This document shows positions 1 through 12,564 of a stretch of 64,000 bases of DNA, piece by piece (position 1 is the first letter of the stretch; each line of letters opens with the position of its first letter). Location: assembly GCA_963966185.1 (NCBI GenBank), contig CAWZYM010000331.1, forward strand, positions 124,001 through 188,000. Reading direction: 5' to 3'. The stretch comes from Rhabditoides inermis (taxonomy: Eukaryota > Nematoda > Chromadorea > Rhabditida > Rhabditidae). A program made the position numbers and the translations under genes. The notes under the pieces are model-generated. The model was not told where the DNA came from. It ran no database searches and was given only the letters and a program-made list of their open reading frames with translations.

Positions 1-175
1 GAAATATCCAATAATTTGTCTGTGATGTGTATATTAAATGAATCTGATAAAGTATTTATTTATGAAATGAGTAATGAGTGGTGGAAGAAATCGTTACAAA
101 AGTCGATGTGGTTATTTTGGAAAAGAACGAGGTTCTAGTTGTAATGTTAGAGATGTTTACTTTTTTGTTCAGTGC

Positions 176-3100
176 ATGGCAGACCAAGTCCATTGGAAAC
201 ACACCTGGCCATCGGCTGAGCTCTTTGGTGGGTTCCTTTCAAATTGACCCTCTCAGTCCTTATCGAAATCTGAACATCAATTTCAACAAAAATGTGTGTT
301 ACTCAGATTCATTAGTGAAATAAGTGTTTTTCAGAGTTTTTTAAATTCATACTGGTCAAGAATTACTGTTGCAAACTTTTCGTTACATTGATGCTGACTT
401 GAAACATATCTCATGAGGAAACTTTTTATTCATATAGTACAGACAGAGTGAATAAATAGATGGAACTAGATGCGTCCGCGGAGCACTGTCTTCCTCTTCA
501 CGTAGGGCTGCTGGGGAGCAGGAGCAGGGCTGTCGTATCCGGCGGAGGGAGCAGTGTTCTGCGCCTCGTAATCTCCATCAACATTGTCGCTCCTCGGGGG
601 ACAGGGGCAGTAGGCGGCGTCGCTGCCCTGTATGCCTGCCTCTCCCGCTGCTCCGTTCTGTCCGTCCGCTCCCGGCTCACCGTCGTTTCCGTTCGATCCG
701 GTGGGTCCCTGAGGTCCTGCCTGTCCGTCCGCTCCAGGCTGTCCGTCCATGCCCTTGTTGCCAGCTGGTCCGGACGGTCCAGCGGGTCCCTTGGGTCCAG
801 GCGCTCCGGAGCCCTTCTTTCCGTTCTGTCCGTTGGGTCCCTTCTGTCCGGGTGTTCCGGGGTTGCCAGCCGGTCCGGCGTCTCCCTTGGGTCCAGCGGC
901 TCCAGGCTGTCCGTCCTTTCCGGGGGCTCCAGCGTTTCCGGGATGTCCATCGGCTCCAGCAGGTCCGGCGGCTCCATCGGGTCCGGGCGAGCCAGCAGGT
1001 CCCTCGGGGCAGGTGATACATGCGGGAGTGTCGTATCCGTTTCCACCCGTCAGCTTCATTCCGCTATTTCCGGCCTGTCCAGGCTCTCCAGCAGTTCCGG
1101 GCGTTCCGTCCTCTCCCTTGGCTCCGGGAGGTCCGGGCGGGCCAGGTGGACAGCTGTTGTTGTCGGCTCCACAGTTGCACGAACCACCGGAGGCACGCTT
1201 TCCACGGAGGAAGAAGGGAGAAGCCTCCTTGGCGGAAGGACGATTAGCATCCATCATCATGTACCATGCGTCGTTTGAGAGGACCTAGAGAGGGAGGGAT
1301 TAAAGTAAGATGAGAGAGAGGGGGAGAGGTACCTTGAATTCCTTCATCTGCTCCATCGAATCAGCGTAGAAGTTGTTGATGTCGTTGAATATGTATCCGA
1401 CGGTGACGAGAGCAGCCACTATGGCTGCCCCACTGCCGACGGAGGCGACCGACACGAGAAACTTCATTCTGGAAAAGGAAGGAGTTTTTTTTTAAAGTAT
1501 ATCAGAATTGAATACGTACATCGTACATGTCGGTCTCATGAAAATGTGTGCCGCTAATAATACGCATCACCCGGTGCAATAGCCACTAGGCCCATTGTTA
1601 GATTTCCAATTATTCTTATGGCGTTATATCATATTTTCGGTCTCACCTTATTGAGGCTGCTGAGAAGACTGAGAAGACGCTGCAGTGATGACATTGAGTA
1701 TTGACTATGGGTTTATATAGTGTTGGCAATGCTTCCGGTTTCACTGTGACTTTGAGGTCGTGAATCGAATTGGATAGATGGCAGTGTTGCGATACCATAT
1801 GGTTACCTATACGTGAATATGTAACCGTGTGAGATTCGAAACTGAAAGTTTCATAGCCAAACAGTTTTCGGAATCGGTTCACGTTGACGAGATGCGATTT
1901 CGATGTTTGTTATTGCTAGTGAGAGTGGTGTGAAACAATACCGATCAAGGTTGCATTTGAATTTGGAGCTTCCTGATGTCAATTTTGTTGCATATTGTGG
2001 ATGAGTTGCATGTGAATTTGAAATCGGAACTGTTTGATGTCAATTTGTCTTTTTTATATAATGTTGTGTGTTGCAACTGCCAATGTTGTGTGTTGCAACT
2101 GCCAATGTTGTATGTTGCAACTGCCATTGTAGTCAAAAGAATGGTTGGTGACGATAATATGCACATTATCAGGATCATTTCGAACAAAAATTGTGAAATC
2201 CAACAGTATGAATAGTAGTAGAAATCAATGGTCTTATCAGAAGAAAAAAACTCGTTATTGCAGGCCAGTTTATTGGAAATGCAGAAAATTTCGTTAATGG
2301 TCAGATAGGAGACTATTCGATCAATGATATTATCAATCAGTTCTTTCAATATCTCTATTGCAGGCCAGTTCATCGTGGACAATGCGGCGCTGTTCCGAGG
2401 GAAGCGCGTGCTCGAACTGGGAGCCGGTGAGTGGGATGCGTGAGATCCCATGGATCCAATCCAGAAGTCATTGGATTGAACTGCATTGATACAAAGATCT
2501 ATTCAAATGCACCTATGGCGACCGCGGACACGAATCAATGCGCGAAAACCGCTGTTTCAATAGAGTATCCCGATGAAACGTATTCGAGTGCATAACTGTG
2601 ATATTGTAAAGGTGCAACCGGAGTGACTGGTCTGACCGCTGCGAAGGTGGGCGCGGAGCGAGTGTGGCTCACGGACCATCCCGACATAGGACAGGTGGGT
2701 CCTGTTTTAAAATAGAAAGGAAGTGCAGATGGTAGGAACTGCCTCCCGCAGTTCATTCAAAAAATTATCCTTATTGCGTGATGATGGACTAGCTGACAGT
2801 GTGTTAACATGCTGTCACGAAGACGTTGTGAACATTGCGATATGATGTATCTATTGTCAACGCGTTTTCACAACGCTATTTTGAACATGTGGAACATTGG
2901 GATCTGACATGTCTGTTGAGGCCCTGTCTCTGCTCGGCGAGAACGCGGCGAGCAACGGCGTGGCCGATCGGTGTGTCGTGCAGGTGGGAGGGTGTGGGTT
3001 TCCGAGGGTGAGGACGTGGACATCGCTGGTCGTGAATTACTAGTGTTGATGTATATGGTCATGATGTGGTCTCTTCCGGTGTCTCGTTGAGGTTTGCAGG

Positions 3101-3736
3101 CAGGGATCTAGAGTAATGATTTGTGATGTGATGAGTGGGATTTATCAGTAGAATTCGTTTTGCTGGTCGTGAATTAGGTGACCTCGTGCTTGTCTATTAT
3201 CATTAGTGTTTTATGATCTGGAGTGATGCTTTGTATGTTTTGATGAAAATCATTGCGTACCTAAATTTCGTGTTTCACGTTTTTCATGTAACACGGCGTA
3301 GTGGGGAGCATGACAATGCTTGATCATTTTTTTAAATGAAAACAAAGATAATTAATTCGATTACATCTCTACAGGGCCTGGACTGGTCGTCTGCCGACTC
3401 TCTGCGTACAGTACTGGAAGGCGTCGAGAGACTGGATATGGTGAGTGGAGTGGAGAGAAAAGAAAGAGGAAGAACCTTCTGTCTAAGTGTTTCACTCTTT
3501 TTAAGACTCTTCTTAATTCAAATATGGAAATAGAAAGTTCTTCTGGATTTGGAATGTTGCTGGAATTTAAAAAAGTGTATTTAGGTGATCGCCTCTGACG
3601 TTTTCTTCGATCCGTCCGTCTTCCCGCCCCTAGTGGAGACTATCCGAGGAATACTCGACAAGTTCTCCACAGCACAGTGCTACTTCGCGTATCAAGTCAG
3701 AGAGTGAGTGATTGACTCTCTCTCTCTCTCTCTCAC

Positions 3737-3783
<47 letters not shown>

Positions 3784-5435
3784 GGTGCACCAGCACCGGT
3801 GAATAGGCTTATCTAATCCGGTTCGGACACGTGAGTGGGAGAGAGAGAGAGTGGAAAGAGAAAAAAGAAAGAGAGATTATGGCCGGTCAGTAGCCGCTGT
3901 TGTATATCTGATATGTGGGCGCAATTGATTCGTGTTTATCGGAATGCCTGAATAGTATGCCGCGTTCTCTGCTAGTTTCGCTCTTTATAGTTCACTTTTC
4001 TGGTGAAACGTACATTTTAAATATGTTTTAAAATGGATGCTCAAATGGAAAATCAGCCACATTGCTGGAGACATTCTCTGTCATGTCACACATAATATTG
4101 CTGTGTGAAACGTACGTTTATATCCATTGTCATTGGCATTTCACGAAAGATATGGTGTAATAACTTGTATTTATATAGTTGTTGCAGTGACCTGGATAAA
4201 TCTGATCGCGATCCGGTCTGGTTTATCCAGAGTTGATCCTTTTAATTACCTATGTGCTACTTGATAACTTGATTCGAGAAGTTCTGATCCTTTGCCTTTG
4301 CAGTGACACGTGGTCGATCTCGTCTCTCCTCTCCTCGTCTTCTCTCGCTGCCTCATTGATTCGATCAGTGGACACGGATTGTGGAAGCGGACACACCATT
4401 CAGCTGGGTGTCATCTACAGAACAGGCATGCACAAGGTGTATGCAGGCGTCGAGGGGTGGGTTCTTATAATTTATATATGTCGAAATCATATAGGTATTG
4501 GTTTTTCAGGTTTTTATATTCGTCTAATTTATATAGGTATTGGTTTTTCAGGCAGCTCAGGTTTTTTTTTGTCAAATTGATTTTTTCAAGTAGTTATCCA
4601 ATGGGTTCCCTGCGGTACCACCGTAATGTCTCGAGTGGAACTCATTTGCGAGCTCAATTTAGTCTCAGTTCATGTTTCGATTACTTGTATGTGGAGAGTA
4701 AACGGAAACTGACTCACTCATGTTAGCTTTGTTCTGGAGATAGTGTTAGCATGGTCATGGTGGGTAGTTGTCGAGAGGTTGCTCGCAGTATCTATATGAT
4801 TTAGACATGAATGATTAGAAACACTTAAACTCCTCTCCAATTTTCCAGGAGCTTGCGCACTAATAGTTTTATTTGAACTCTAATTCATGGCACTACGAAC
4901 ATGAAATAAATTCCGTGACCATGTGAACAGTAATCGCCATATTTTTATCTATAGACTAGTGAAAATCGAATTTCGAAAATGTCACGTTCTAGAACGGTGT
5001 CAGCGATGGTGGTGTTTGCGTCAAGGAACGAAGTCGCTTATTTCGAATTGTTTTGAAATGCAGTTTTCACAGAATAGTAGAGAAAAATATTGTCTACCAT
5101 TCCCGCATAGTCATATTGCATTAATATTCATAGTAACGGAGAGATTTTTATGCGACGACACTACTCGCACGCCTTCAGAAGTGGAGAATTGGAGGGGACT
5201 TTACACTATCAAGTTCACCCGATCCATGAACCATGCCCGCCGTTTCGTTGTTCTATAAATTATTTTAGTGGCGGCTGACGTCACTGTTTTTTTCGAAATG
5301 CATTCTTATTCTAGATACGATTAAATAGCTAGACTGTCGCTGTTCTCTACTCCTCTCTTTCCAGTGGCGGCACGTGTTCGAAGCTGGTTTTGCTTGATGG
5401 CAATGGGAAGGTACTAGCAGAGGCGGAGGGCAAAG

Positions 5436-5471
<36 letters not shown>

Positions 5472-8080
5472 AGAGAGGGAGTGGGAGGGAGGGAGGGAGG
5501 GAAGAGGGAGATAGGAAGGGAGAAAGAAGGTAGAGAGGGAGGGAGAGGGGAACAGAGAGAGGGGCAGAGGAGCTGAGGTCGAGAGTGAAATACAATGCCA
5601 TTTATTTGTTATAGAAAATGTACGTTTCACAGTCACTGTTTACACAGCGATGTGGACTGACAATTAGTGTTTCTTCTAAGTTTATTTCACATACGTTTCA
5701 TGAGGATCATTTAATGAATGGTTCGAGCGAAAAGATAATGAACAGTGCACTAGCGCTGGTGAATGACGCCATATATGTTCCAGAACTATTTTTCCCACAC
5801 TGAGCTTGCACTCATTTTTCACTCTCAAAGTATATAGGCCATTTCTGCCGTTCATCGTAAGCCTTTCCGAATATTTCCCAGACACCTTTCGATGGCATTA
5901 TCGCCGGTCCAAGTTCACGTTCATTTCAGTTCACTCTTTTGCTTGCAGGCTCGAACCCTTTCCTGAATGGTTTGGAGCGCACTGGGGACGAGCTGTGCGA
6001 CTGGATACGGAGGGTGAAGGCGGAGAATGGGGTCGCTGGACCACTGGTCGCACTGGTAGGGGGGAGATTTATCATACTCATCAACTGGCTGTTTCTATGA
6101 TTTTGATTGTTATTGATCAATTAATCAGATCTATAATCATGTCCAGGGTCTGGGTCTGTCGGGTGCGGAGGATGCTACTCAGAACGCGCGACTCGTCGAG
6201 TTTATACAGCAGAGACACGGGTCGGTCGCATCTACAATTATTATTTTTTTATAATCGATTTCACTGATTCTGATTCAACATGTATATTGATATTTCGTAT
6301 TTTGTTGTTTTTAGTGTCTATCATTCATTACGACGAAGCATTGATTTTACCATGGTATGTTTCGGGTGATTAGAAAATGCAGGCTATTTTCGCTGGCGAG
6401 TTGCTTCGATATTATGCAAGGTGACCTCTTATTACTAAATACAGTAAGGTTTGAAGCGGGTTTTTCATGGATTGCAATAAGCAACAAAATATTTTCAGTG
6501 ACATCGCCTCTCACATTTTACTGGAGAGCGATTCGGTGGCGACGATTGGAGCGGCGTTCGAGAATGGTGAGGGAGAGAGAAATAGAAAAAGAGAGAGGGG
6601 GAGGGAAGAGGGAGGGAGAGAAAAAGGGATGAAGAGAGAGAGAGGGAGAGAGAGAGGAAGAGAGAGAGAGAGATCCTCCCTCTCCTCCTCCCCAGGCGGC
6701 ATCGTCATTGTGCAGGGCACCGGCTCTTCGTGCCGGCTCATGACCAAGGACGGCAAGGTTGGTTTCGTTCGTTTCAATCGTACTTTGTTCAATTCCCAGT
6801 TCCTACGTTTTCCAATTTGCTCTGAACACTATTCAAGTGGATCGTACAAAAGCAGCGAATGAACAGTGTTTATCCGTTGAAATCTACAAACGTGGCTCTC
6901 CTAATGAAAAACAATGAATGTATGACTTATTGTGACTACTAACTACTTATAAGTACTTGCATGACTTACTTATATACTCATTCCATTCCCAAATCTACGG
7001 GGTGTAAATCTCCAGTAAATCTCTTGCCAAGTGTAAATATACAAATATGGCTCTCCTAGTGAATGTCGATGAGTGTGTAGTGTGTTGTGTGTATGTATCA
7101 TTCCATTCTAGGTGTTCGCTGCGGGCGGATGGGGCCACCTGCTGGGCGATGGGGGCAGCGGCTACTGGATCACGAATCGGTGGGGGAAGGCTCTTGCATG
7201 CATACAAATCAATAGTTTATCCGGGATCAGTGCGACTCAGTGTCGTTCGCAGCTCGCTTCTCCAAAATCACTTCCGAGTTCACTCATACAGAGACTAAAG
7301 AATGGGGAAGATATTGAGTATGTGGAAGATGAAATGGAAACGTATGATCTTGTTTTTCACTGTGGATCACCAACCGGTAAAAGCTGTTGGAGTGTTATTC
7401 AGATTCGCGATTACTAGATTAACATGACGATTCCCATAGCGTAATGTCGGGAAACATGCACGATGTTGATGAGTGTTATATCCAGCGCAAGAGCCACTAA
7501 CATTGACCGTTTCGATTGCACGGTGAATATACTGAGTTTCTGAAACGTATGTCCTTGATTTCACTGTCTTTCACTGGATCACCAACCGGTTGGCAGAAAA
7601 CTCTTGCAATGCTATTCACAATTACTAGATTTCCGCGTAATGCTGGGAAACATGCATGTTTTGATCACGGTTATATCTTTCTCACTTTTTTGTCTCGAAC
7701 TATAGAGCAACGGCCCACGTGTCATTGACCGCTGCGATTGCCGAGTTACTATGTTGAGTGTGTGACTAGCGCTCCGGCGCGCTGCCGCGCGCCTCCGCAC
7801 TAGGTATACAAAAATAGAAAAATAGAAGAATAGTTCGTCTTGCATGTTTGATAGTTGATTGCTCTCTAATGACTCTTGCGAAGATACATACACGCAAGGG
7901 TTGTAGTTGAAGTGTTCAAGTTCTATGTATTTTGTATATGTAGCTTAATTTTTGTCTTTTCTAACTATATCTTCTACTTCTTTTTCACTTATTTTATGTT
8001 TCACAGATGTACACCGACCCATCTCTTTCTCCTCCACACTGTTCTGTCTACTTTCCATCCTATCTCCCTCCTCCTTCCCC

Positions 8081-8135
<55 letters not shown>

Positions 8136-9818
8136 CTTCGACACAGTTCTACTCTCCCTTTTTTCTCCTCTCTCTCTCTTCTCCCTCTCCCACTGTCTCG
8201 CTATCTCTTTCTCTCTTTCTCTTTCTCTCTCAGTATTATATTCTCTAGAAACAGTATTATATTCTCTATTGTCTACTGTCAACTTTCTAGAGACAATACT
8301 AATACTATGCTCTTGTTTGTCTACTGCATCTTTTTCTTCTACTGTGACAACAACTTCTAAAGACATTACTATGTTTTCTTCTGTCTACTTTACCTCTCGT
8401 CACCTCTTCCACTCTCACTCTCACATCTGCAGTAATCACTGTCACTGCGACTTTCGAGAGACAGTTATGTCTACTCTCCCTTCTCTCTCCTCTTTTCTCT
8501 CTCCCATTCTCTCTCTTGTATACTTTCACGTCCCCGCTGCGGTGACAACAACTTTCTAGAGACAGTACTATGGTACCTTCTGTCTACTCTTCTATTCTCA
8601 CATCTGCAGTAGTCACTGCGACTTTCGAGAGACAGTTATGTAAAAAAATTAACAGAAAGTACTACTCTCTTCTCTACTGTCTTCTCTCCCTGCTGTCTAC
8701 TCTCTCACGTTCTAAAAATATAATTTGACCGCCTGTGCTTGCCAAATGACATGTATAAGGTGAACTCGATTCTCACCTCACCTCACTTCCACTCGACACT
8801 GTACTGCCTCGAAAAGCGGAATTTCAGGCTGAATATGTACAAGAGAACAAGCAATAAACTCAAAACTTAGTTTCAACTGAAAAAAAGAAGCAGTACATAG
8901 TTCTATATTACGTCTACAATGATTTCGAGAAAAGAAGGCGGCTGGCGCGCCTCAACACGTTGTGCACACGTGTGAAGGAGTTTGAAACAGTTTGAGGTTG
9001 ATTTGATCGTTAGAAAGCACTATTTCTTGACGTCTCGAAACAATTTACTTAACTTTCAACCTTCAACTTTTCGTTTTGTCAAAGTTATTCGTTGAAGATA
9101 GAAATTTTGTCTTTTTCAACTGACTCAATCCATTATTGTTATATTTAGACATATTCCTATCAAAAAAGACACAACTGAGTAGATATGGGTCAGTGATTGC
9201 GAATGCCAACTATTCGATATCGATCGGTTGACCTGGCGGCTGGTAGCGAGCAATCCGGTGGGCGCGACCCCATCAAGTAACGCGCGCTCAGAAAATGTCT
9301 AATACTGTATGAAGACAAAGTCCGATCGATCTGAAACTTTGACAGAAGGCCTTTTTTGCCCATAAAAGCTTAAGTTTACAAATTGGACCCTCTATCTCGT
9401 CTGTACGAAAAGTCGTTCATATTCGCCATATTTGGTGACTTTTCAAAAAAGGAAACCAGTTTCTATAATCTATTATACGTAATCTTTCTTCTATTCAATT
9501 TTCATAGAAATCGAAGATCATGAATTTTGGGTGCATTTTGGGTACATTCGCCTATTTGGGCATGAAGATGAGGTCACAGGCAGCTGGTATCGCGGCTATC
9601 GACTTTTTCTAGGTCGATTCACCTACTCTCCAAATTTGGTTCTGATTGAAGTATTTTGAAATTTTTCTCCATAGTTAGGAGATTAGGTGATAACTATGGT
9701 TAGGAGATCGCTATTGACGAGATATTTGGAATTTTGCGTTCTCATGTATTGAAGAAACTTTCTAGAAAATTGAGTAGTTAGAGTAGACTTTGAAAAGAGA
9801 TATCTCTCCGGAAAGAAT

Positions 9819-9850
<32 letters not shown>

Positions 9851-10652
9851 CCATAGTAAATATTAGTATGAAAGGGGGAAACGTATGTGTTGTGCCCGTT
9901 AGTTTTCTTTTATGTTTCGCTATCGTCAGTATATAGAATATATATGTTGATTCGTGGAAATTGATTGCCAAATCTTGCAAAATGGATCTCATATCGAGGA
10001 GCTAAAACATATTCATTCTGACATTGCCGTACATAATACAACCAGTTCATAACATTTAACAGTGCAAACAGATTTCATGACACAAGATCCTACTGAAAAC
10101 GTTCTACCATCGACATAAGTGGATCAACCGTCGAGAAACCATGATCTCAATTCAGCGCGATGCGTCTCCTATTCGACGTGGACGATGGTCTAGCAGTGGC
10201 CCCTGGCAGCGTCGAGCCACTCAGGCAGAGGATGCTGCGCTACTTCGGCATCCACAACATTGTCAGTAGCATTTTTCTGTTGTATATTGTTTTTTTTCTT
10301 TATAATCTTCGGATGATCAACGGACTTACAGAAAGTTTATTGTGTAATTTTTGTGAAACGTATCATTTTGTTTTTATGTAGGTAGAACTTCTGGACGTTG
10401 TGTACTCGCGATTCGACAAGGCGAGGATAGCCGCGTTCACTGCGGAGATGGCAAAGGGTGTGGATAGAGAGAGAGGAGAGAGGAGAGATAGAGAGAGAGG
10501 GAGAAGGAGAGAAAGCTAGATAGAGATAGATAGATAGAGATAGATAGAGATAGAGAGAGAGGAGAGGGAGAGATAGAGAGATAGATAGAGAGAGAGGGGG
10601 GGGGAAGAGAGAGAGGGAAAGAGGGAAAGAGAGAGAGAGGAAGAGAGAGATT

Positions 10653-10690
<38 letters not shown>

Positions 10691-12241
10691 CAGTTTTCAT
10701 TACAGATCTTTCCGACCCGGTGATCGCTTCTCTATTCTTCGATGCTGGGGAGATCATTGGCAGACATGTGGCCGCAGTGACGAGAAGGGTTGACGAGGTA
10801 TTGATTGATTATTGATCGATTATCGAATAAATATTGATCGATTATCGAACTCTGGTGATCAAAATTTAATATTATTTTTGATATTCTTGATTTCCTCAGT
10901 TTGTTGATGGTTATGTTTCACAGCTGGTTTATCTTGCGAGCGAATTATTTACAATCAATTTCTTCTTCCCTTTTATCATTAAAAATACTTGCGCCTTGTG
11001 TGGTCACTGTCATGTCAAATATTATATGAAAGTACACAGAAAGACAATGTTCGAAAAAGGAAAAAAAACAGAATCAGAAAATTGTCAAATTACATACGTT
11101 CAAGCGACTCACATAAACTATAGAGTACAAATACACAATCGTCACGGTCAATTTGATAATTTATGAGATATTGTTCAATAAAGAGATATGGCTCGATATT
11201 GATTGATATCGATTGTTTCTCAGGATTTCTGCCGGCACGTGCACATTGTGGCAGTCGGATCGGTATGGAAGGCGTGGACTGCCATGAAAGAGGGTGGGTG
11301 ACTCTCTCTCCCTCTCTCTCTCTCTCTCCCTCCCTCTCTCTCCTGTTCTCTTTTCACTTTCCAAACACCTAGACTAGAGTTATTCTGGTTATGAGAGTTT
11401 ATGTTGTATTGCATGTCCCTTTTCAGGTTTCCGCCAGGGAGTGTCGTCCAACTCGCTCATTCGGCAGATCTCTCTCCACCAACTCACCGAATCCAGCTCG
11501 TTCGGCGCTGCCAAGCTGGCAGCCAAGCAGGTCAGTCCGTTTATCGAAAAGACACTGCTGCACAAAACGAGCGAACATTTGCAACATTCATCAGGCGGCA
11601 TGCGAACACACTCGTCCAGTCAGTTTATGCGTTTATTCCATTCATTCCATCATTTCGTTACTTCCGCGCACACAGACAGTTTTCTGTGATTTGCTTTGAA
11701 TATTAATTATCTCTCCACTGTTTCTATGTTTCAACTTGATGTTATGATATGCTTTTACTGCAGTCGGCAATTCCCGCTGCTCCTGGAGCTAATGGCATAG
11801 ATAATAATGACTTTTCAGAAATAGTATATACAATGATGGATATTGTAAAATTGTAATGCATAGAAAAAAAGTGAAAACGGTTTGAGTCTCAGTGTTGTTT
11901 ATCGTACCGATTGCATGTAAACTCACATTGCACCAGTCTAGACGTAGGCCGTAGGTGGATGAGAGAAAATATGTGCGTCATACTTTATTACGCTTAGTGC
12001 GTGAACGCTTTGCTAATGAACGTATACGTTGGTTGATTTGCTCGCTAAAACGTTTTATGATTATGATAATATTATAAGTAAGAGGATGATCTACTTGTTA
12101 TAAAAATGTAATTCTTTCCATTGTAATCACTCCTCTCCCCTATATATCCCTCTATATCTTCCTAATCCCTCTTACTTTCAGGTTGGTCACGACATCCCCT
12201 TTCAACACGAATCCAAGGTGTTCGATGTGCTGAAATTCTAG
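176..12241 (+). CDS. METTL23-like methyltransferase fused to N-acetylglucosamine kinase (19 exons, about 518 aa)
   Basis: Residues 1-190 resemble METTL23, a seven-beta-strand SAM-dependent methyltransferase: HTWPSAELF at 9-17, SAM-binding VLELGAG at 33-39, ASDVFFDP at 112-119, AYQVR at 144-148. Residues 191-518 are an N-acetylglucosamine kinase (ATP-dependent GlcNAc 6-phosphorylation in amino-sugar salvage): VEGGGTCSK 198-206, GLGLSGAED 260-268, QGTGSSCRL from 313, [15 protein letters not shown] from 332, [18 protein letters not shown]. The two halves join inside one exon (4304-4456) with no stop between VIYRTG and MHKVYAG. Exons: 176-227, 2364-2426, 2612-2694, 2921-2983, 3375-3440, 3585-3703, 4304-4456, 5365-5435, 5949-6055, 6147-6220, 6499-6566, 6696-6757, 7112-7179, 10156-10261, 10382-10457, 10706-10797, 11224-11293, 11427-11530, 12182-12241. 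The start follows an acceptor at 171-172, so an upstream exon or a trans-spliced leader is possible. Each family identity is firm; a single fused product is inferred from the open frame. Confidence 0.85.
425..430 (-). other. Poly(A) signal of the collagen gene
   Basis: AATAAA on the minus strand, 36 bases after the collagen stop codon. Confidence 0.7.
466..1467 (-). CDS. Cuticular collagen, nested in an intron of the methyltransferase-kinase gene
   Basis: Nematode cuticle collagen of about 317 residues, made in the hypodermis and secreted into the exoskeleton. Exon 1 (1467-1333) gives the N-terminal collagen domain with a membrane anchor ([19 protein letters not shown]). Exon 2 (1284-466) follows a 48-base intron and carries the RGKR subtilisin-type cleavage site at residues 72-75, a CNC cluster, then Gly-X-Y repeats broken near [10 protein letters not shown], and a C-terminal tail with CPC. 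A TATA box at 1719-1712 and a 5' UTR exon ending at 1647 (donor AAG|GTGAGA) spliced to 1468 explain the acceptor next to the start codon. The gene lies wholly inside host intron 228-2363, on the opposite strand. Confidence 0.93.
1712..1719 (-). promoter_or_regulatory. TATA box of the collagen gene
   Basis: TATATAAA on the minus strand. A start about 25-30 bases downstream (near 1685) would begin the short 5' UTR exon and leave out the out-of-frame ATG near 1695. Confidence 0.6.
2060..2125. repeat. 22-bp minisatellite, three copies
   Basis: Three head-to-tail copies of a 22-base unit containing TTGCAACTGCC; only one base differs in the third copy. It lies in host intron 1, upstream of the collagen promoter. 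Confidence 0.85.
8090..8720 (+). repeat. CT-rich degenerate tandem repeat in the large kinase intron
   Basis: After a (CT)n block at about 8090-8130 and CT-rich DNA to 8230, related segments recur, each containing a form of TTTCTAGAGACAGTACTA or TTTCGAGAGACAGTTATG followed by CTCT-rich sequence (near 8240, 8290, 8355, 8450, 8560, 8620). It lies inside intron 7180-10155 and has no coding potential beyond low-complexity frames. Confidence 0.6.
9819..9851. repeat. (CAGA)n microsatellite
   Basis: About eight CAGA units, intronic. The flanking 8950-9800 is AT-rich intronic sequence in which I recognise no gene. Confidence 0.9.
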
Positions 12242-12339
12242 GAAGCAAACATGTAAAGATATCATTTATGTGCCTTTTGTCAATGTGATGTATTGATAAA
12301 TAGTTTATGTACACTCGAACAAAATATCGAAAACAAGTT

Positions 12340-12564
12340 CTAATATCGCGTCTCCTTCGACTTGAATTCGTCGTCAAAGTATATGGTTTCGACAGCGAGT
12401 GTTGATGCTGGGATCATTGCGTCTCTGAAATTGAAATAATTATAATGTATGTGAAACAACATATTTATCAATGCTTACCTGCCTTTGAAGCACACACAGA
12501 CAAGAAGAATTCCGGACGCGACTGCTGTGCAAACAAAAAGGAAGTGGATAGGATCATATCGCAT
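12340..12564 (-). CDS. Small single-pass membrane protein, 56 aa, two exons
   Basis: Exon 1 is 12564-12479, exon 2 is 12424-12340, and the intron is 54 bases with GTAAGC and TTTCAG ends; phases close. The protein has a short polar N-terminus, one hydrophobic segment (FLFVCTAVASGILLVCVCF, residues 8-26), then a polar tail rich in D, E and K ending KETRY. ATG lies one base after a TTTCAG acceptor, as in other genes here. It converges on the kinase gene, with stop codons about 100 bases apart. I recognise no family and claim no function. Confidence 0.6.

Larger units (their letters stand above)
2574..10362. promoter_or_regulatory. Seven copies of the intronic 9-mer TGAAACGTA (first host gene)
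   Basis: Exact copies. Plus-strand TGAAACGTA at 2574, 4004, 4105, 7541 and 10354; TACGTTTCA at 5621 and 5692. All are in introns of the methyltransferase-kinase gene. The GTTTCA core matches the core of the C. elegans 21U-RNA promoter motif (CTGTTTCA). If used that way, TACGTTTCA points toward the transcript, so five would be transcribed antisense to the host and two sense. The repetition is seen directly; the piRNA role is inference. Confidence 0.5.

Noticed and set aside
460..1288. Long plus-strand open frames over the collagen
   Set aside because: They are antisense shadows of Gly-X-Y codons; their Ser/Gly/Arg and Pro/Ala composition is explained by the collagen.
8001..8366. Frames of Arg/Glu or Ser/Leu repeats in CT/GA tracts throughout the window
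   Set aside because: Simple-sequence translations inside introns or spacers, not genes.
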